Shown here in pieces: positions 33,301 through 41,775 of a stretch of DNA of 50,210 nucleotides (positions within the stretch are counted from its first letter, which is position 1; every line of letters starts with the position of its first letter). This DNA comes from CAZDHT01 sp964505325 (GTDB lineage: Bacteria > Planctomycetota > PUPC01): positions 1 through 50,210 of the forward strand of contig CAZDHT010000007.1 in NCBI GenBank assembly GCA_964505325.1, written 5' to 3'. Position numbers and translations under genes: made by a program. A model generated the notes under the pieces. It was not told the origin of the DNA, made no database searches, and saw only the letters and a program-made list of their open reading frames with translations.

Positions 33301-33852
33301 TTGCTGGCGGTGTTTGGGCTTGGCAATCCCGGCAGGGAATACAAGGGCACGCGTCACAATGTCGGGTTCGAGGTGGTTGACCGGCTGGCAGAGGAGCTGG
33401 GCGTGAAGGTTTCGCGCCGGCGCTTCAAGGCGCGGATCGGCGAGGGCCAGACAGACGCCGGCAGATTGCTGCTGGTCAAGCCTCGGACGTATATGAACGA
33501 TTCGGGGCGGTCTGTCCAGGCCGCGGTCGCTTGGAACAAGCTGGCCCTCGACCAGATACTGATTGTGTGCGACGACCTCGACCTGGAGTTCGCAAAGGTC
33601 CGGGCCCGGCGTAAAGGGTCGAGCGGCGGGCACAAGGGTCTGGAGTCCATCGCCCGCGCGTTAGGGACGGCTGAGTTCCCCAGGCTGCGTGTCGGAATCG
33701 GACGCCCGCCGGGTGACGCGATAGAGTACGTGCTGGACCGGTTCGCCGGCGCGGAGCGAAAGAAGATGACGGAGGCGGTCGGCATCGCGGCGCGGGCCGT
33801 TGCATGCTGGGCCAACGAAGGCATCGAGGCCTGTATGAACGAGTTTAACTGA
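33301..33852 (+). CDS. pth: peptidyl-tRNA hydrolase
   Basis: The 183-residue enzyme releases tRNA from prematurely dropped peptidyl-tRNAs. Signature motifs are VFGLGNPGREYKGTRHNVGF (active-site His19), KPRTYMNDSGRSV (substrate Asn), VCDDLDLEF and SSGGHKGLESI. The TTG start at 33301 places FGLGNPG at the normal distance and has GGGAG about seven bases upstream. It follows the repeat-containing spacer and precedes rpsF by 14 bp. Confidence 0.93.
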   Translation: MLAVFGLGNPGREYKGTRHNVGFEVVDRLAEELGVKVSRRRFKARIGEGQTDAGRLLLVKPRTYMNDSGRSVQAAVAWNKLALDQILIVCDDLDLEFAKVRARRKGSSGGHKGLESIARALGTAEFPRLRVGIGRPPGDAIEYVLDRFAGAERKKMTEAVGIAARAVACWANEGIEACMNEFN

Positions 33853-33866
33853 GAGGACACATAGCT

Positions 33867-34451
33867 TTGCGAACATACGAAGGGCTGTTTCTTGTCGACG
33901 ACAGGAAGGCATCAGACAACTTCCAGGCAATCGCAGACCACATCCAGGGGCTGCTGGAGCGGCATGGCGCCTCTGCCGACAAGCTTGAGAAATGGGACTC
34001 GCGCCGCCTTGCCTATGAGATCGAGGGCAAACGGCGCGGAACGTACATCCTGACCAAGTTCGATGCCGACCCGGCCAAGATATCCGAGCTGAAGAGAGAC
34101 TGCCAGATCTCCAACGTCGTCATGCGGGCCATCATACTCCGCGAAGAGAATGTCGGCGACTCACTGGAAGCGGGCGACGACAGAAGACGCACTAGGAAGC
34201 CAAGGACCGAACAGAAACCCGGGGCCGAGGCCACCCAGCAGCCCAAGACCGAACAGGAAACGGCACCGGCGGAACCCGAACAGGCTGCAGTTGAACCGGA
34301 GCCGCCGCCCGAGGCGAAGCCGGAGCCCATCGGCCAAGTGGTGACCGAAGCCGCAGCGGAGACGTCCGGCGAGACCGAGACTCCCGCAGCAGCCGCCCCG
34401 GAAGAAGCGATTTCCGAGGAAGAACCGTCCGCTGAAGAAAAGCCGGCATAG
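33867..34451 (+). CDS. rpsF: 30S ribosomal protein S6 with long acidic C-terminal extension
   Basis: The 194-residue protein starts at TTG 33867 with R-TYEGLFLVDDRKA; AGAGGA lies upstream. The S6 ferredoxin-like fold fills about residues 1-95 (KWDSRRLAYEIEGKRRGTYI, VVMRAIILREE). The remaining ~95 residues are a Pro/Glu/Ala-rich acidic tail; S6 is commonly 95-135 residues, so the tail is unusually long. S6 binds 16S rRNA next to S18. First gene of the conserved rpsF-ssb-rpsR-rplI block. Confidence 0.92.
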   Translation: MRTYEGLFLVDDRKASDNFQAIADHIQGLLERHGASADKLEKWDSRRLAYEIEGKRRGTYILTKFDADPAKISELKRDCQISNVVMRAIILREENVGDSLEAGDDRRRTRKPRTEQKPGAEATQQPKTEQETAPAEPEQAAVEPEPPPEAKPEPIGQVVTEAAAETSGETETPAAAAPEEAISEEEPSAEEKPA

Positions 34452-34466
34452 TCCGAGGAAGACACG

Positions 34467-34898
34467 ATGGCGAATCTGAACAAGGTCTTTCTGATGGGGA
34501 ATGTCACCCGCGACCCCGAGTTGCGGTACATCCCGTCGGGGCAGGCGGTGCTCGACCTGGGTCTCGCCGTGAACCGCCGAGTCAAACAGGCCGACGACAC
34601 GTGGGGCGACGAGGCCACGTTCATCGATGTGACCGTCTGGGGCAAGCAGGCGGAGAATTGCGCCGAGTACCTCAGCAAGGGCCGGCCCGTCTTTGTCGAA
34701 GGACACCTGCGGCTGGACCAGTGGCAGGACAAGAAGACCGGCGAGAACCGCAGGCGGCTCCGCGTGACCGCCCAGAGGGTCCAGTTCCTCGGTGGCCGGC
34801 CCAGGGGGGCTCAGGCCCCGGCCGACCGACCGGCGCCGCCGGAGACGCCGCCGCCCGCGGGCGACGCGGAACTGTCGGACGACGATATTCCCTTTTGA
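34467..34898 (+). CDS. ssb: single-stranded DNA-binding protein
   Basis: The 143-residue SSB has an OB fold (LNKVFLMGNVTRDPELRYIP, ATFIDVTVWGKQAENCAEYL, KGRPVFVEGHLRLDQW) and a Pro-rich linker. It ends in the conserved acidic tip DDDIPF, which recruits repair and replication proteins. ATG 34467 follows GAGGAAG. Position between rpsF and rpsR is the classical arrangement. Confidence 0.95.
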   Translation: MANLNKVFLMGNVTRDPELRYIPSGQAVLDLGLAVNRRVKQADDTWGDEATFIDVTVWGKQAENCAEYLSKGRPVFVEGHLRLDQWQDKKTGENRRRLRVTAQRVQFLGGRPRGAQAPADRPAPPETPPPAGDAELSDDDIPF

Positions 34899-34926
34899 CT
34901 GAACGGAGACACCTCGGAGCTTTCGG

Positions 34927-35160
34927 ATGGCGAAAAAGCGTTACACCCGGCCCGGAGACCGGTCGCGTTGCCGCTTCTGCAAGGCGCGCATCAAACAGAT
35001 CGACTACAAGGACGTCAACACCCTTCGCAAGCTGCTGACCGGCCAGGGCAAGATCTTTTCCAGGAAGCGGTCGGGCAACTGTGCCACGCACCAGCGCAGC
35101 GTCAAGTCCGCGGTGAAGCGCGCCAGGACCATGGGGCTGCTGCCTTACATCGGCGACTGA
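34927..35160 (+). CDS. rpsR: 30S ribosomal protein S18
   Basis: The 77-residue protein has the S18 core: CRFCKARIKQIDYKDVNTLR, LLTGQGKIFSRKRSGNCATH and QRSVKSAVKRARTMGLLPYI. Two Cys near the N-terminus (C-x2-C) match zinc-binding variants of S18. It starts at ATG 34927 after CGGAG. It pairs with S6 in the platform of the small subunit. Confidence 0.95.
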   Translation: MAKKRYTRPGDRSRCRFCKARIKQIDYKDVNTLRKLLTGQGKIFSRKRSGNCATHQRSVKSAVKRARTMGLLPYIGD

Positions 35161-35225
35161 GGAGTTGGTTCCACGCCGCCCACGAGGCCTTCGTTGCCTC
35201 GGTGCAGACGTGTTGGAGGATTTGG

Positions 35226-35669
35226 ATGAAAATTCTGCTCAGGGAGAGAATCGAAAAGCTGGGCGAACGCGGCGAGATCGTCGACGTCGCCGACGGATAT
35301 GCGCGAAACTATCTGCTCCCACGAAGTCTCGCCGTGCCGGCTACGTCGGCGAACTACCGGCAGCTCGAGATGGAACGGGCCCGGATCGCCAAGCTGGCCG
35401 CCAAAGAACAGGCCGAGCTGGAAGCATCCCGGGACCGGCTCGCGGCCACGTCTTTCACTATCGTGGGGGCGGCCAGCCCGGAAGGCCACCTTTACGGTTC
35501 TGTGGGCGCCCAGGAGATCGTCAATGCGCTGAAACAGGACGGGTTCGACGTGGACCCCAAGAACGTGAGTCTCGAGCAGCCCTTGAAAGAGGTCGGCGTG
35601 TACGTCGTCGAGATTGAGCTCGCCCACGAGATAACCGCCAAGACGCGGGTGTGGATCGTAGCGGAATAG
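35226..35669 (+). CDS. rplI: 50S ribosomal protein L9
   Basis: The 147-residue L9 starts at ATG 35226 with TTGGAGGA upstream. The N-terminal rRNA-binding domain has LRERIEKLGERGEIVDVADG and YARNYLLPRSLAVPA. A long connecting helix (about 45-75) leads to the C-terminal domain (LYGSVGAQEIVNALKQDGFD, EVGVYVVEIELAHE). Longer frames upstream overlap rpsR out of phase and are rejected. Confidence 0.95.
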   Translation: MKILLRERIEKLGERGEIVDVADGYARNYLLPRSLAVPATSANYRQLEMERARIAKLAAKEQAELEASRDRLAATSFTIVGAASPEGHLYGSVGAQEIVNALKQDGFDVDPKNVSLEQPLKEVGVYVVEIELAHEITAKTRVWIVAE

Positions 35670-35712
35670 CCACCAGTCGGAAGCCGTCTGCGCCCAGAGA
35701 GCAGGACAAGTC

Positions 35713-37083
35713 ATGGGTGAGGGAAGTTCGGCCGAGCGCGTCCCCCCGCACAGCGAGGAGGCGGAGGTCGCCGTTCTCGGCGCCATCATGTTGGAACCCA
35801 AGGCGATGAGCGGCGTCGCCCCCGTTCTGTCCGTCGAGTGCTTCTACCGCGCCGACCACCAGAAACTGTACTCCGCGTTTACCGGCCTGTACGCCAAGAA
35901 TCAGCCCATCGACGTCGTATCCGTCAAGGACGAACTGCGCCGAATGGGAGAGGACGACATCGCCGCCAACGCCGATTTGTTCATGAACCTCGGCGGGGCG
36001 GTGCCGTCGGCCGCCAACGCCGAGCACTACGCCAACATCGTCCGCGAGAAGTTCCTGCTCCGCTCCCTCATCACCGCTTGCAACCAGTCCCTCGTCGAAG
36101 CCTACGACGAGCACCAGGAGGTGGAGCAGATCCTCGACAGTGCGGAACAGCGCGTGTTCAAGGTGGCCACGCGTTTCGAAGCGTCGCATCCGATGGAGGT
36201 CAAGGAGATCGTTCAGTCCGTCGTCGATACCATCATGAACCACCCCGACAGGTTGGTCGGCATACAGACCGGCTACACCGACTTCGACCGTCTCACCGGC
36301 GGCCTGCACCGGGGCGAGTTCATCGTGATCGGAGGCCGGCCGAGCAGCGGGAAGACCACGTTGGCGCTGAACCTCATCGAACACATCGGCGTGGGGCAGG
36401 GGCGCGGCGTCCTGATGTTCAGCCTCGAAATGGCGCGCGAGCAGATCGCCCAGAACCTGCTGTGCTGCCACGCGGAGATGGACTCGACCCCCCTCCGCAC
36501 CGGCAAACTCGACAAGAGCCAGTGGGAGAAGATCAGAGAGGCGGCAAGCGACCTGTACGATTCGCCCATCTTCATCGACGATTCCGGCGCCCTCACGTGC
36601 GGCCACGTGCGGTCCAAGTGCCGCCGCGTCTTCACACAGCACCCGATTGAGCTCGTCATCATCGACTATCTCCAGTTGATGTCTGCCGACCGGTCGGGAC
36701 GAGACCGCTCGCGGCTGCAGGAGATCACCGATATCTCGAGAGGACTGAAGAGCCTGGCGAAGGAACTCCGGGTGCCGGTGGTCGCGCTGTCGCAGCTCTC
36801 CCGCGCGGCTGTGGGCGATGCCAGCGCCCGCCCCAAGCTCTCGCACCTGAGGGAATCCGGCGCCATCGAGCAGGACGCCGACGTGGTCATGCTGCTGTAC
36901 CGCGACACAAACCCCGAGTCACCGGGCGCCGACGTCACCGAGCTGATCGTCGCGAAGCAGCGCAGCGGCCCGACCGACACAATCCGGCTGACGTTCCTGA
37001 GGGAGCAGATGCGTTTCGCGCCCTGGTCGGCATATGCCGCCGCCCAGATCGACATGCCCGCGGGCGACTCGGCGCCGTACTGA
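35713..37083 (+). CDS. dnaB: replicative DNA helicase DnaB
   Basis: The 456-residue hexameric helicase has an N-terminal domain beginning VPPHSEEAEVAVLGAIML. Its RecA-like C-terminal domain has Walker A GGRPSSGKTTLALNL, Walker B LVIIDYLQLMS, LSQLSRAAV and LRESGAIEQDADVVMLLYR. No intein is present. The gene follows rplI by 43 bp, as in many bacteria. Confidence 0.95.
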   Translation: MGEGSSAERVPPHSEEAEVAVLGAIMLEPKAMSGVAPVLSVECFYRADHQKLYSAFTGLYAKNQPIDVVSVKDELRRMGEDDIAANADLFMNLGGAVPSAANAEHYANIVREKFLLRSLITACNQSLVEAYDEHQEVEQILDSAEQRVFKVATRFEASHPMEVKEIVQSVVDTIMNHPDRLVGIQTGYTDFDRLTGGLHRGEFIVIGGRPSSGKTTLALNLIEHIGVGQGRGVLMFSLEMAREQIAQNLLCCHAEMDSTPLRTGKLDKSQWEKIREAASDLYDSPIFIDDSGALTCGHVRSKCRRVFTQHPIELVIIDYLQLMSADRSGRDRSRLQEITDISRGLKSLAKELRVPVVALSQLSRAAVGDASARPKLSHLRESGAIEQDADVVMLLYRDTNPESPGADVTELIVAKQRSGPTDTIRLTFLREQMRFAPWSAYAAAQIDMPAGDSAPY

Positions 37084-37122
37084 CGCACCGCGCCGCAGGG
37101 CGAACCGGAGGAGGACAGGGGG

Positions 37123-40089
37123 ATGAGGCTTCGGCCGAAGAGGCGCATCCGGGTTTCCACCCTGGCGCTGGCGGCCCTCCTCGGGTCTGCACATTTCTGC
37201 ATGGCTCCAGGGGCGGCCATCCGCGAGATCAAGTTCGTCTATCGAGACCCCACCACCGGCGCCGAAGCGCCCGTCGACTCCCCGTCGCCGCAGTGGTTTG
37301 CCCAGAAAACGAAGCTGGAAGTCGGCCAGCCGTATTCGGCCGACGCCGCCCGCGAGGGACTCCAGACGTTCATCACCGAGCACAACATGCTGTGCCGCGA
37401 GGTGCGGCCGGAGCCGCTCGTGGACGGCGTTCGCGTGGTGTTCGTTTTCGAGAAGGAGCCGACGGCCTGGACGGTCAGGGTGGTGCCTCGGAAAGGGACG
37501 CCCTCGATCCCCGCCTCGGAGCTGATGGAAGAGGCCGTGACGCTCCGCCGCGACGCATCCCTCAGCCGCGCCGCGATCAGTGCCGACAGCCGGCGCATCG
37601 CCGATCACTTGAGAGAGGGGGGATACCACTTCGCGACGGTGAACGCCTGGATCACCCCGGTCGCGGGCCGCGCCGGGTTCGCGGACGTGAAGTTCGAAGT
37701 GGACCGCGGCCCCAAGGTACAGCCGGCCAAGATCACCATCACCGGCAACCGGGCCTTTTCAGATCGCCAGCTCCAGAACCTCATGCGCACGACTGAAGAC
37801 AGATGGTACACCTCCCGGCGCTTCGTGCAGAAGGCGTACGAGGCCGACGTCGAGAAGATCAAGAGCCACTACCTCCAATGGGGCTGGGAAGACGTGCAGG
37901 TGAAGCCCCGCCCCGTGCTGTTCGATCCCGAGTCCGTTAGAATCGGCGTCGACTACCGTCGGCGCCAAGGGCGAAACGTCATCACGCGCGTCCGCGTCAG
38001 CGGCGCCAGGACACTGAGTAGCGCATCCATCCGCCGGGGCCTGCTGCTGAGGCGCGGCGGCGACTTCAGCCGCGCCAAACTGGACAAAGACATCCAGTGG
38101 CTCAGCGCCCGCTACTATGCGGCTGGCCTGAGGACGACGCCCCAGCAGATCAACATCCGCGACTGGGACCTGGCCGGCGGCAAGCGGCGATTGTCGGCCG
38201 AGATCACCTTCGCCAGGGCGCAGGAAAGGGTCACCATCGAGATCGCCCTCAAGCCGGGGCCGAACGGCAAGCCGGCGGTCGACCGGATCGTCCACCGCAC
38301 GACGGGGCCGTTTACCAACAAACAGATCGCCGACTTGAGCGCCCTGCGGCCGGGCGACCCCTTCACGCAAGATGCCGTGCTGGCGGACATCTCGGCCATT
38401 ACCCGCCTGTACACCCGGCCGGGCCGCCGCCGGTACGCCCTCATCGATGCCAAAGACACTCCGACCGCTGCCGGCCGGCTGGTCCAAATGGAGTTCATGT
38501 CGCGGGGCCCGGCCGACGTGAGCGCCGCGGTGTATCTGCGGATCCACATCGAGGAGGGCGGCCGCTACCGGGTGGGGAGCGTCACGTTCGAGGGCGTCAA
38601 GCCCCTGTTCGAGGACCACATTCGCGACCGCCTTACGATGAAGACAGGGGCCCTCTTCACGCGGGCCGATCTGGCGGCCGATACCCAGCTCATCCGGATG
38701 GTCTACCAGGAGAAGGGCTACGCCGACGTCAAGGTCCGATTCGACGAGGCCCACATGGCGCGCCCGGATCAGAAGGTCTACAACCTGAAGTACATCGTCG
38801 AGCCGGGCCCGTTGTATTACATCGACATCATTCGGCCGACCGGCAACGACAAGACGAGGCCCGAGGTCATCAAGCGCGAAATGGCCATCAAGTCGGAAGA
38901 CCGGTACGACATTCGGAAGATCGCACAGAGCGTGCGGCGCCTCCGCAGCCTCCGATACTTCAACAAGGTTGAGGTCCGAACCGTCGACAGCAAGAAAACC
39001 CGGCCCGGAAAACGGTACAAGGAACTTCAGGTTCACGTGGAGGAGGCAAACACACGCCAGTTGATGATCGGGGCCGGCGCCAGCTCGTCAAGCGGCTTCT
39101 TCGGCGACTTCCGGTTCCAGGACTCCAATTTCGACGCGACCGACAGGGCCAAGAGCTGGAACGACTTCGTGTCCGGCACGGCCTTCTCCGGCGGCGGCCA
39201 GTCGCTCGCCATCTTCCTGCAGCCCGGCTCCGAAGCCAGCCAGTTCGGCGTCCATTTCCGCGACCCGTGGCTTCGGCAACGGCCCGTCGAACTGGACGTC
39301 ACGGCAGGGTACAGCGTGCGGAACTGGGAGGAATACTCGGTGAGCAAGCTGGGCGCCGGGATCACCATCGGCAAACGGTTCCGGCCGGACCTCACCGGGT
39401 TTGTGGGGTTCCGCGCACACCTGGCCGACGTGTTCGACGTGGACAAGGGCGTGGCTGATGAGATCGCGGATGACGAGGGGACCCACGTGGTGGTGGGCGT
39501 GTCCACCGGGATTCGGCACGACACGGTCGACGACCCCGCCTTCCCGACGCAGGGCAAGAGGTACACCGTGATGGCCGAGCTGATCAGCTGCCCGGCCCTG
39601 AAGCTCACCGCCGAGGGCCGCGGGTTCCACACCGTACGCGAATCGGAAGACAAGACCCGGCACGTCATCTCGGTGTGGGGAAATGTCGGGGTGATCCTCG
39701 GCACCAACGTGCCCGTCTTCGAGCGGTTCTTCGCCGGCGGGCTGGGCTCGGTCCGCGGCTTTGCCACCCACGGCATCAGCCCCCGGTCGGGCGGCGACGC
39801 GATCGGCGGCAACTTCAAGCTCGAGGGCGGGGCCGAGTATCACTTCCCCATCGTCAAGGACCAGGTCCGCGGCGTGGCCTTTCTGGATGCAGGCTCCGTC
39901 GCCGCAGAGACTTTTGGCTTTGCGCGCGCGCTCGCAGACCTCCGCATCTCCGCCGGCGTCGGCGCACACATTGTCATCCCGCAGTTGGGCAAGATTCCGG
40001 TGGCGGTTTACGTCGGATTCCCATTGAAGAAAGAGAGCGGCGATGATAAGGAAGCGTTCAGCTTCAGTGTGGGCATTCTCCTGCCGTAG
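37123..40089 (+). CDS. bamA: outer membrane protein assembly factor BamA
   Basis: The 988-residue Omp85 protein is larger than E. coli BamA (about 810). A basic N-terminus and hydrophobic stretch (STLALAALLGSAHFCMAPGA) form a signal peptide. The periplasmic part (to about 640) contains several POTRA-like units, for example VQPAKITITGNRAFSDRQLQ, GRNVITRVRVSGARTLSSAS and YRVGSVTFEGVKPLFEDHIR. The C-terminal 16-strand barrel carries the conserved VRGF motif in GLGSVRGFATHG (about residue 875), needed for substrate insertion. The extra length suggests more or longer POTRA domains than the usual five. It overlaps ompH by 47 bp and heads the envelope operon. Confidence 0.93.
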   Translation: MRLRPKRRIRVSTLALAALLGSAHFCMAPGAAIREIKFVYRDPTTGAEAPVDSPSPQWFAQKTKLEVGQPYSADAAREGLQTFITEHNMLCREVRPEPLVDGVRVVFVFEKEPTAWTVRVVPRKGTPSIPASELMEEAVTLRRDASLSRAAISADSRRIADHLREGGYHFATVNAWITPVAGRAGFADVKFEVDRGPKVQPAKITITGNRAFSDRQLQNLMRTTEDRWYTSRRFVQKAYEADVEKIKSHYLQWGWEDVQVKPRPVLFDPESVRIGVDYRRRQGRNVITRVRVSGARTLSSASIRRGLLLRRGGDFSRAKLDKDIQWLSARYYAAGLRTTPQQINIRDWDLAGGKRRLSAEITFARAQERVTIEIALKPGPNGKPAVDRIVHRTTGPFTNKQIADLSALRPGDPFTQDAVLADISAITRLYTRPGRRRYALIDAKDTPTAAGRLVQMEFMSRGPADVSAAVYLRIHIEEGGRYRVGSVTFEGVKPLFEDHIRDRLTMKTGALFTRADLAADTQLIRMVYQEKGYADVKVRFDEAHMARPDQKVYNLKYIVEPGPLYYIDIIRPTGNDKTRPEVIKREMAIKSEDRYDIRKIAQSVRRLRSLRYFNKVEVRTVDSKKTRPGKRYKELQVHVEEANTRQLMIGAGASSSSGFFGDFRFQDSNFDATDRAKSWNDFVSGTAFSGGGQSLAIFLQPGSEASQFGVHFRDPWLRQRPVELDVTAGYSVRNWEEYSVSKLGAGITIGKRFRPDLTGFVGFRAHLADVFDVDKGVADEIADDEGTHVVVGVSTGIRHDTVDDPAFPTQGKRYTVMAELISCPALKLTAEGRGFHTVRESEDKTRHVISVWGNVGVILGTNVPVFERFFAGGLGSVRGFATHGISPRSGGDAIGGNFKLEGGAEYHFPIVKDQVRGVAFLDAGSVAAETFGFARALADLRISAGVGAHIVIPQLGKIPVAVYVGFPLKKESGDDKEAFSFSVGILLP

Positions 40090-40642
40090 CCCGCGGGGCG
40101 TGGTGCTGACCGCAACAGCGATCCTCCTGCTGTGGCACCCATTGGCCAAGGCCGCGGAGCCCAAGGCACGCATCGGGGTGGTCGACACCGGGAAGGTGCT
40201 GGAAAAGCTCCTGAGCTGGCAGGACACACAGACGCGGCTGGAGGCCGAGGAGAAGAAGGCTGAGAAGCTGGTGGATGAGCAGAAGAAGGAACTGGAGCGC
40301 GTCCGCGCCGAGCTGGAATACTTCAAGCCCGGCTCGAGAGACCACGAGAAGCGGAAGGCCGAGGTCGTCGCGCGAGGGCAGAAACTGGCCCGCCTGAGCG
40401 AGCGGCTGCGGCGGGCGCTGGATGAACGAACTCGCGCCGCCCTCGAAGCAGCCCACGCGGAAATACGGAAAGCCGTCCAGGGGTACGCCATCGCGAACAA
40501 GTTCGACGTGGTGGTGGACGCGCGCGCCGTGTTCTACGTCGCCGGCGGGGCCGGCATCAGCTTGAAGGTTGCGCGCGAGATGAACAAACGGTATAACGAT
40601 TGGAAAGCGAAGAACAAGTCTGAAGCCCCTGAGAACAAGTGA
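40043..40642 (+). CDS. OmpH/Skp family periplasmic chaperone
   Basis: The 199-residue protein has a signal peptide (hydrophobic LTATAILLLWHPLAKA, cleavage likely after AKAA). Then RIGVVDTGKVLEKL starts the OmpH/Skp domain, and a long charged coiled coil covers about 60-140 (EEKKAEKLVDEQKKELERVR). It ends in DVVVDARAVFYVAGGAGISL, as in Skp. It would hold unfolded outer-membrane proteins for the BamA complex. ATG 40043 lies inside the end of bamA, and the stop overlaps lpxD, so all are translationally coupled. Confidence 0.88.
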   Translation: MIRKRSASVWAFSCRSPRGVVLTATAILLLWHPLAKAAEPKARIGVVDTGKVLEKLLSWQDTQTRLEAEEKKAEKLVDEQKKELERVRAELEYFKPGSRDHEKRKAEVVARGQKLARLSERLRRALDERTRAALEAAHAEIRKAVQGYAIANKFDVVVDARAVFYVAGGAGISLKVAREMNKRYNDWKAKNKSEAPENK

Positions 40643-41775
40643 TGGCTGGGCTGAACGAGGGACAGGCGGACGGAGCGAGGGCGGCGTGCCTCACCGCAGG
40701 CGAGCTGGCGGACGCGGTCGGCGGCCGGGTCGAGGGCGACGCCTCGGTCATAATCACCGGCATCTCCAGCCTGATGGGAGCGGGGCCGGGCGAAGTAAGT
40801 TTCGTGTCCGAAAGGAGATACGCCCGAGCCGCCGCCGAGAGCCAGGCGACCTGTCTGATCCTGCCCGAGCAGATGGAGATCCCCTCCGGCTGCAAGGCCG
40901 CGGCGGTCATCCGCGTACCCCTGCCCTCGGCCGAAGGAGCCGACAGCCTCCAGACGGCCCTCGGGCACGCGACCAACCTGTTTGCGCTGCCGGAGCCGCC
41001 CAGGTATCAGGGCGTTCATCCCGCCGCCGTCGTTGGCCGGGACGTGGTGCTCGGCGAGGACGTGTCGGTCGGGGCGCATGCGGTCATCGAGGACCGGGCC
41101 CGGGTCGGCAGCCACACGACGGTTGGGCCCCAGGTGTTTCTGGGCTACGAGACCGTGATCGGCGAGAACTGCCGTCTCTCGCCGGGAGTGAAGGTCGGCC
41201 ACCGGTGTCAGGTCGGCAGCCGCGTCGTCGTTCACGGCGGTGTCGTCATTGGCGGGGACGGGTTTGGGTTCATCCTCAGAGACGGGCAACACAAGAAGGT
41301 TCAGCAGATCGGCAACGTGGTCATTAAGGACGATGTGGAGATCGGCAGCAACACGACCATCGACCGGGCGCGGTTTGGGTCGACGCTGATCGGCCGGGGC
41401 ACCAAGATAGACGATCTGGTGATGATCGCCCACAACTGCCAGATCGGCGAGCACTGTATTATCACGGGGCAGTGCGGGCTCGCGGGCAGTGCGGTGCTGG
41501 GAGATTACGTGGTGCTGGGTGCCAAGGCGGGCCTGGCAGGTCACGTCAAGATGGGCGACAGGTCCGTCGCCGCCGGCCGCTCGGGCGTGTCCAAGGACGT
41601 TCCCGCCGAGGCGGCCGTCATGGGCATGCCGGCGGAGCCTGCCCGCCTGGCGCGCCGCAGGGCGGCGGCGCTGCGAAAACTGCCCGACCTGATCCGGACG
41701 GTCAGGCGGATGTGCGGGAAACTCGACGAGCTCTGCGAGGCAGCGGGTATTGAAACGGTTACAGAGGACAATTGA
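40642..41775 (+). CDS. lpxD: UDP-3-O-acylglucosamine N-acyltransferase LpxD
   Basis: The 377-residue enzyme adds the second acyl chain in lipid A synthesis. The N-terminal uridine-binding domain (LTAGELADAVGGRVEGD, EVSFVSERRYARAA) is followed by hexapeptide left-handed beta-helix repeats (about 120-330). These include GGDGFGFIL, IGSNTTIDRARFGSTLIG and the catalytic His in LVMIAHNCQIG (about 263). ATG 40642 gives a TGATG junction with ompH; GTG three bases earlier is possible. The C-terminus ends with a short helix. Confidence 0.94.
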   Translation: MAGLNEGQADGARAACLTAGELADAVGGRVEGDASVIITGISSLMGAGPGEVSFVSERRYARAAAESQATCLILPEQMEIPSGCKAAAVIRVPLPSAEGADSLQTALGHATNLFALPEPPRYQGVHPAAVVGRDVVLGEDVSVGAHAVIEDRARVGSHTTVGPQVFLGYETVIGENCRLSPGVKVGHRCQVGSRVVVHGGVVIGGDGFGFILRDGQHKKVQQIGNVVIKDDVEIGSNTTIDRARFGSTLIGRGTKIDDLVMIAHNCQIGEHCIITGQCGLAGSAVLGDYVVLGAKAGLAGHVKMGDRSVAAGRSGVSKDVPAEAAVMGMPAEPARLARRRAAALRKLPDLIRTVRRMCGKLDELCEAAGIETVTEDN

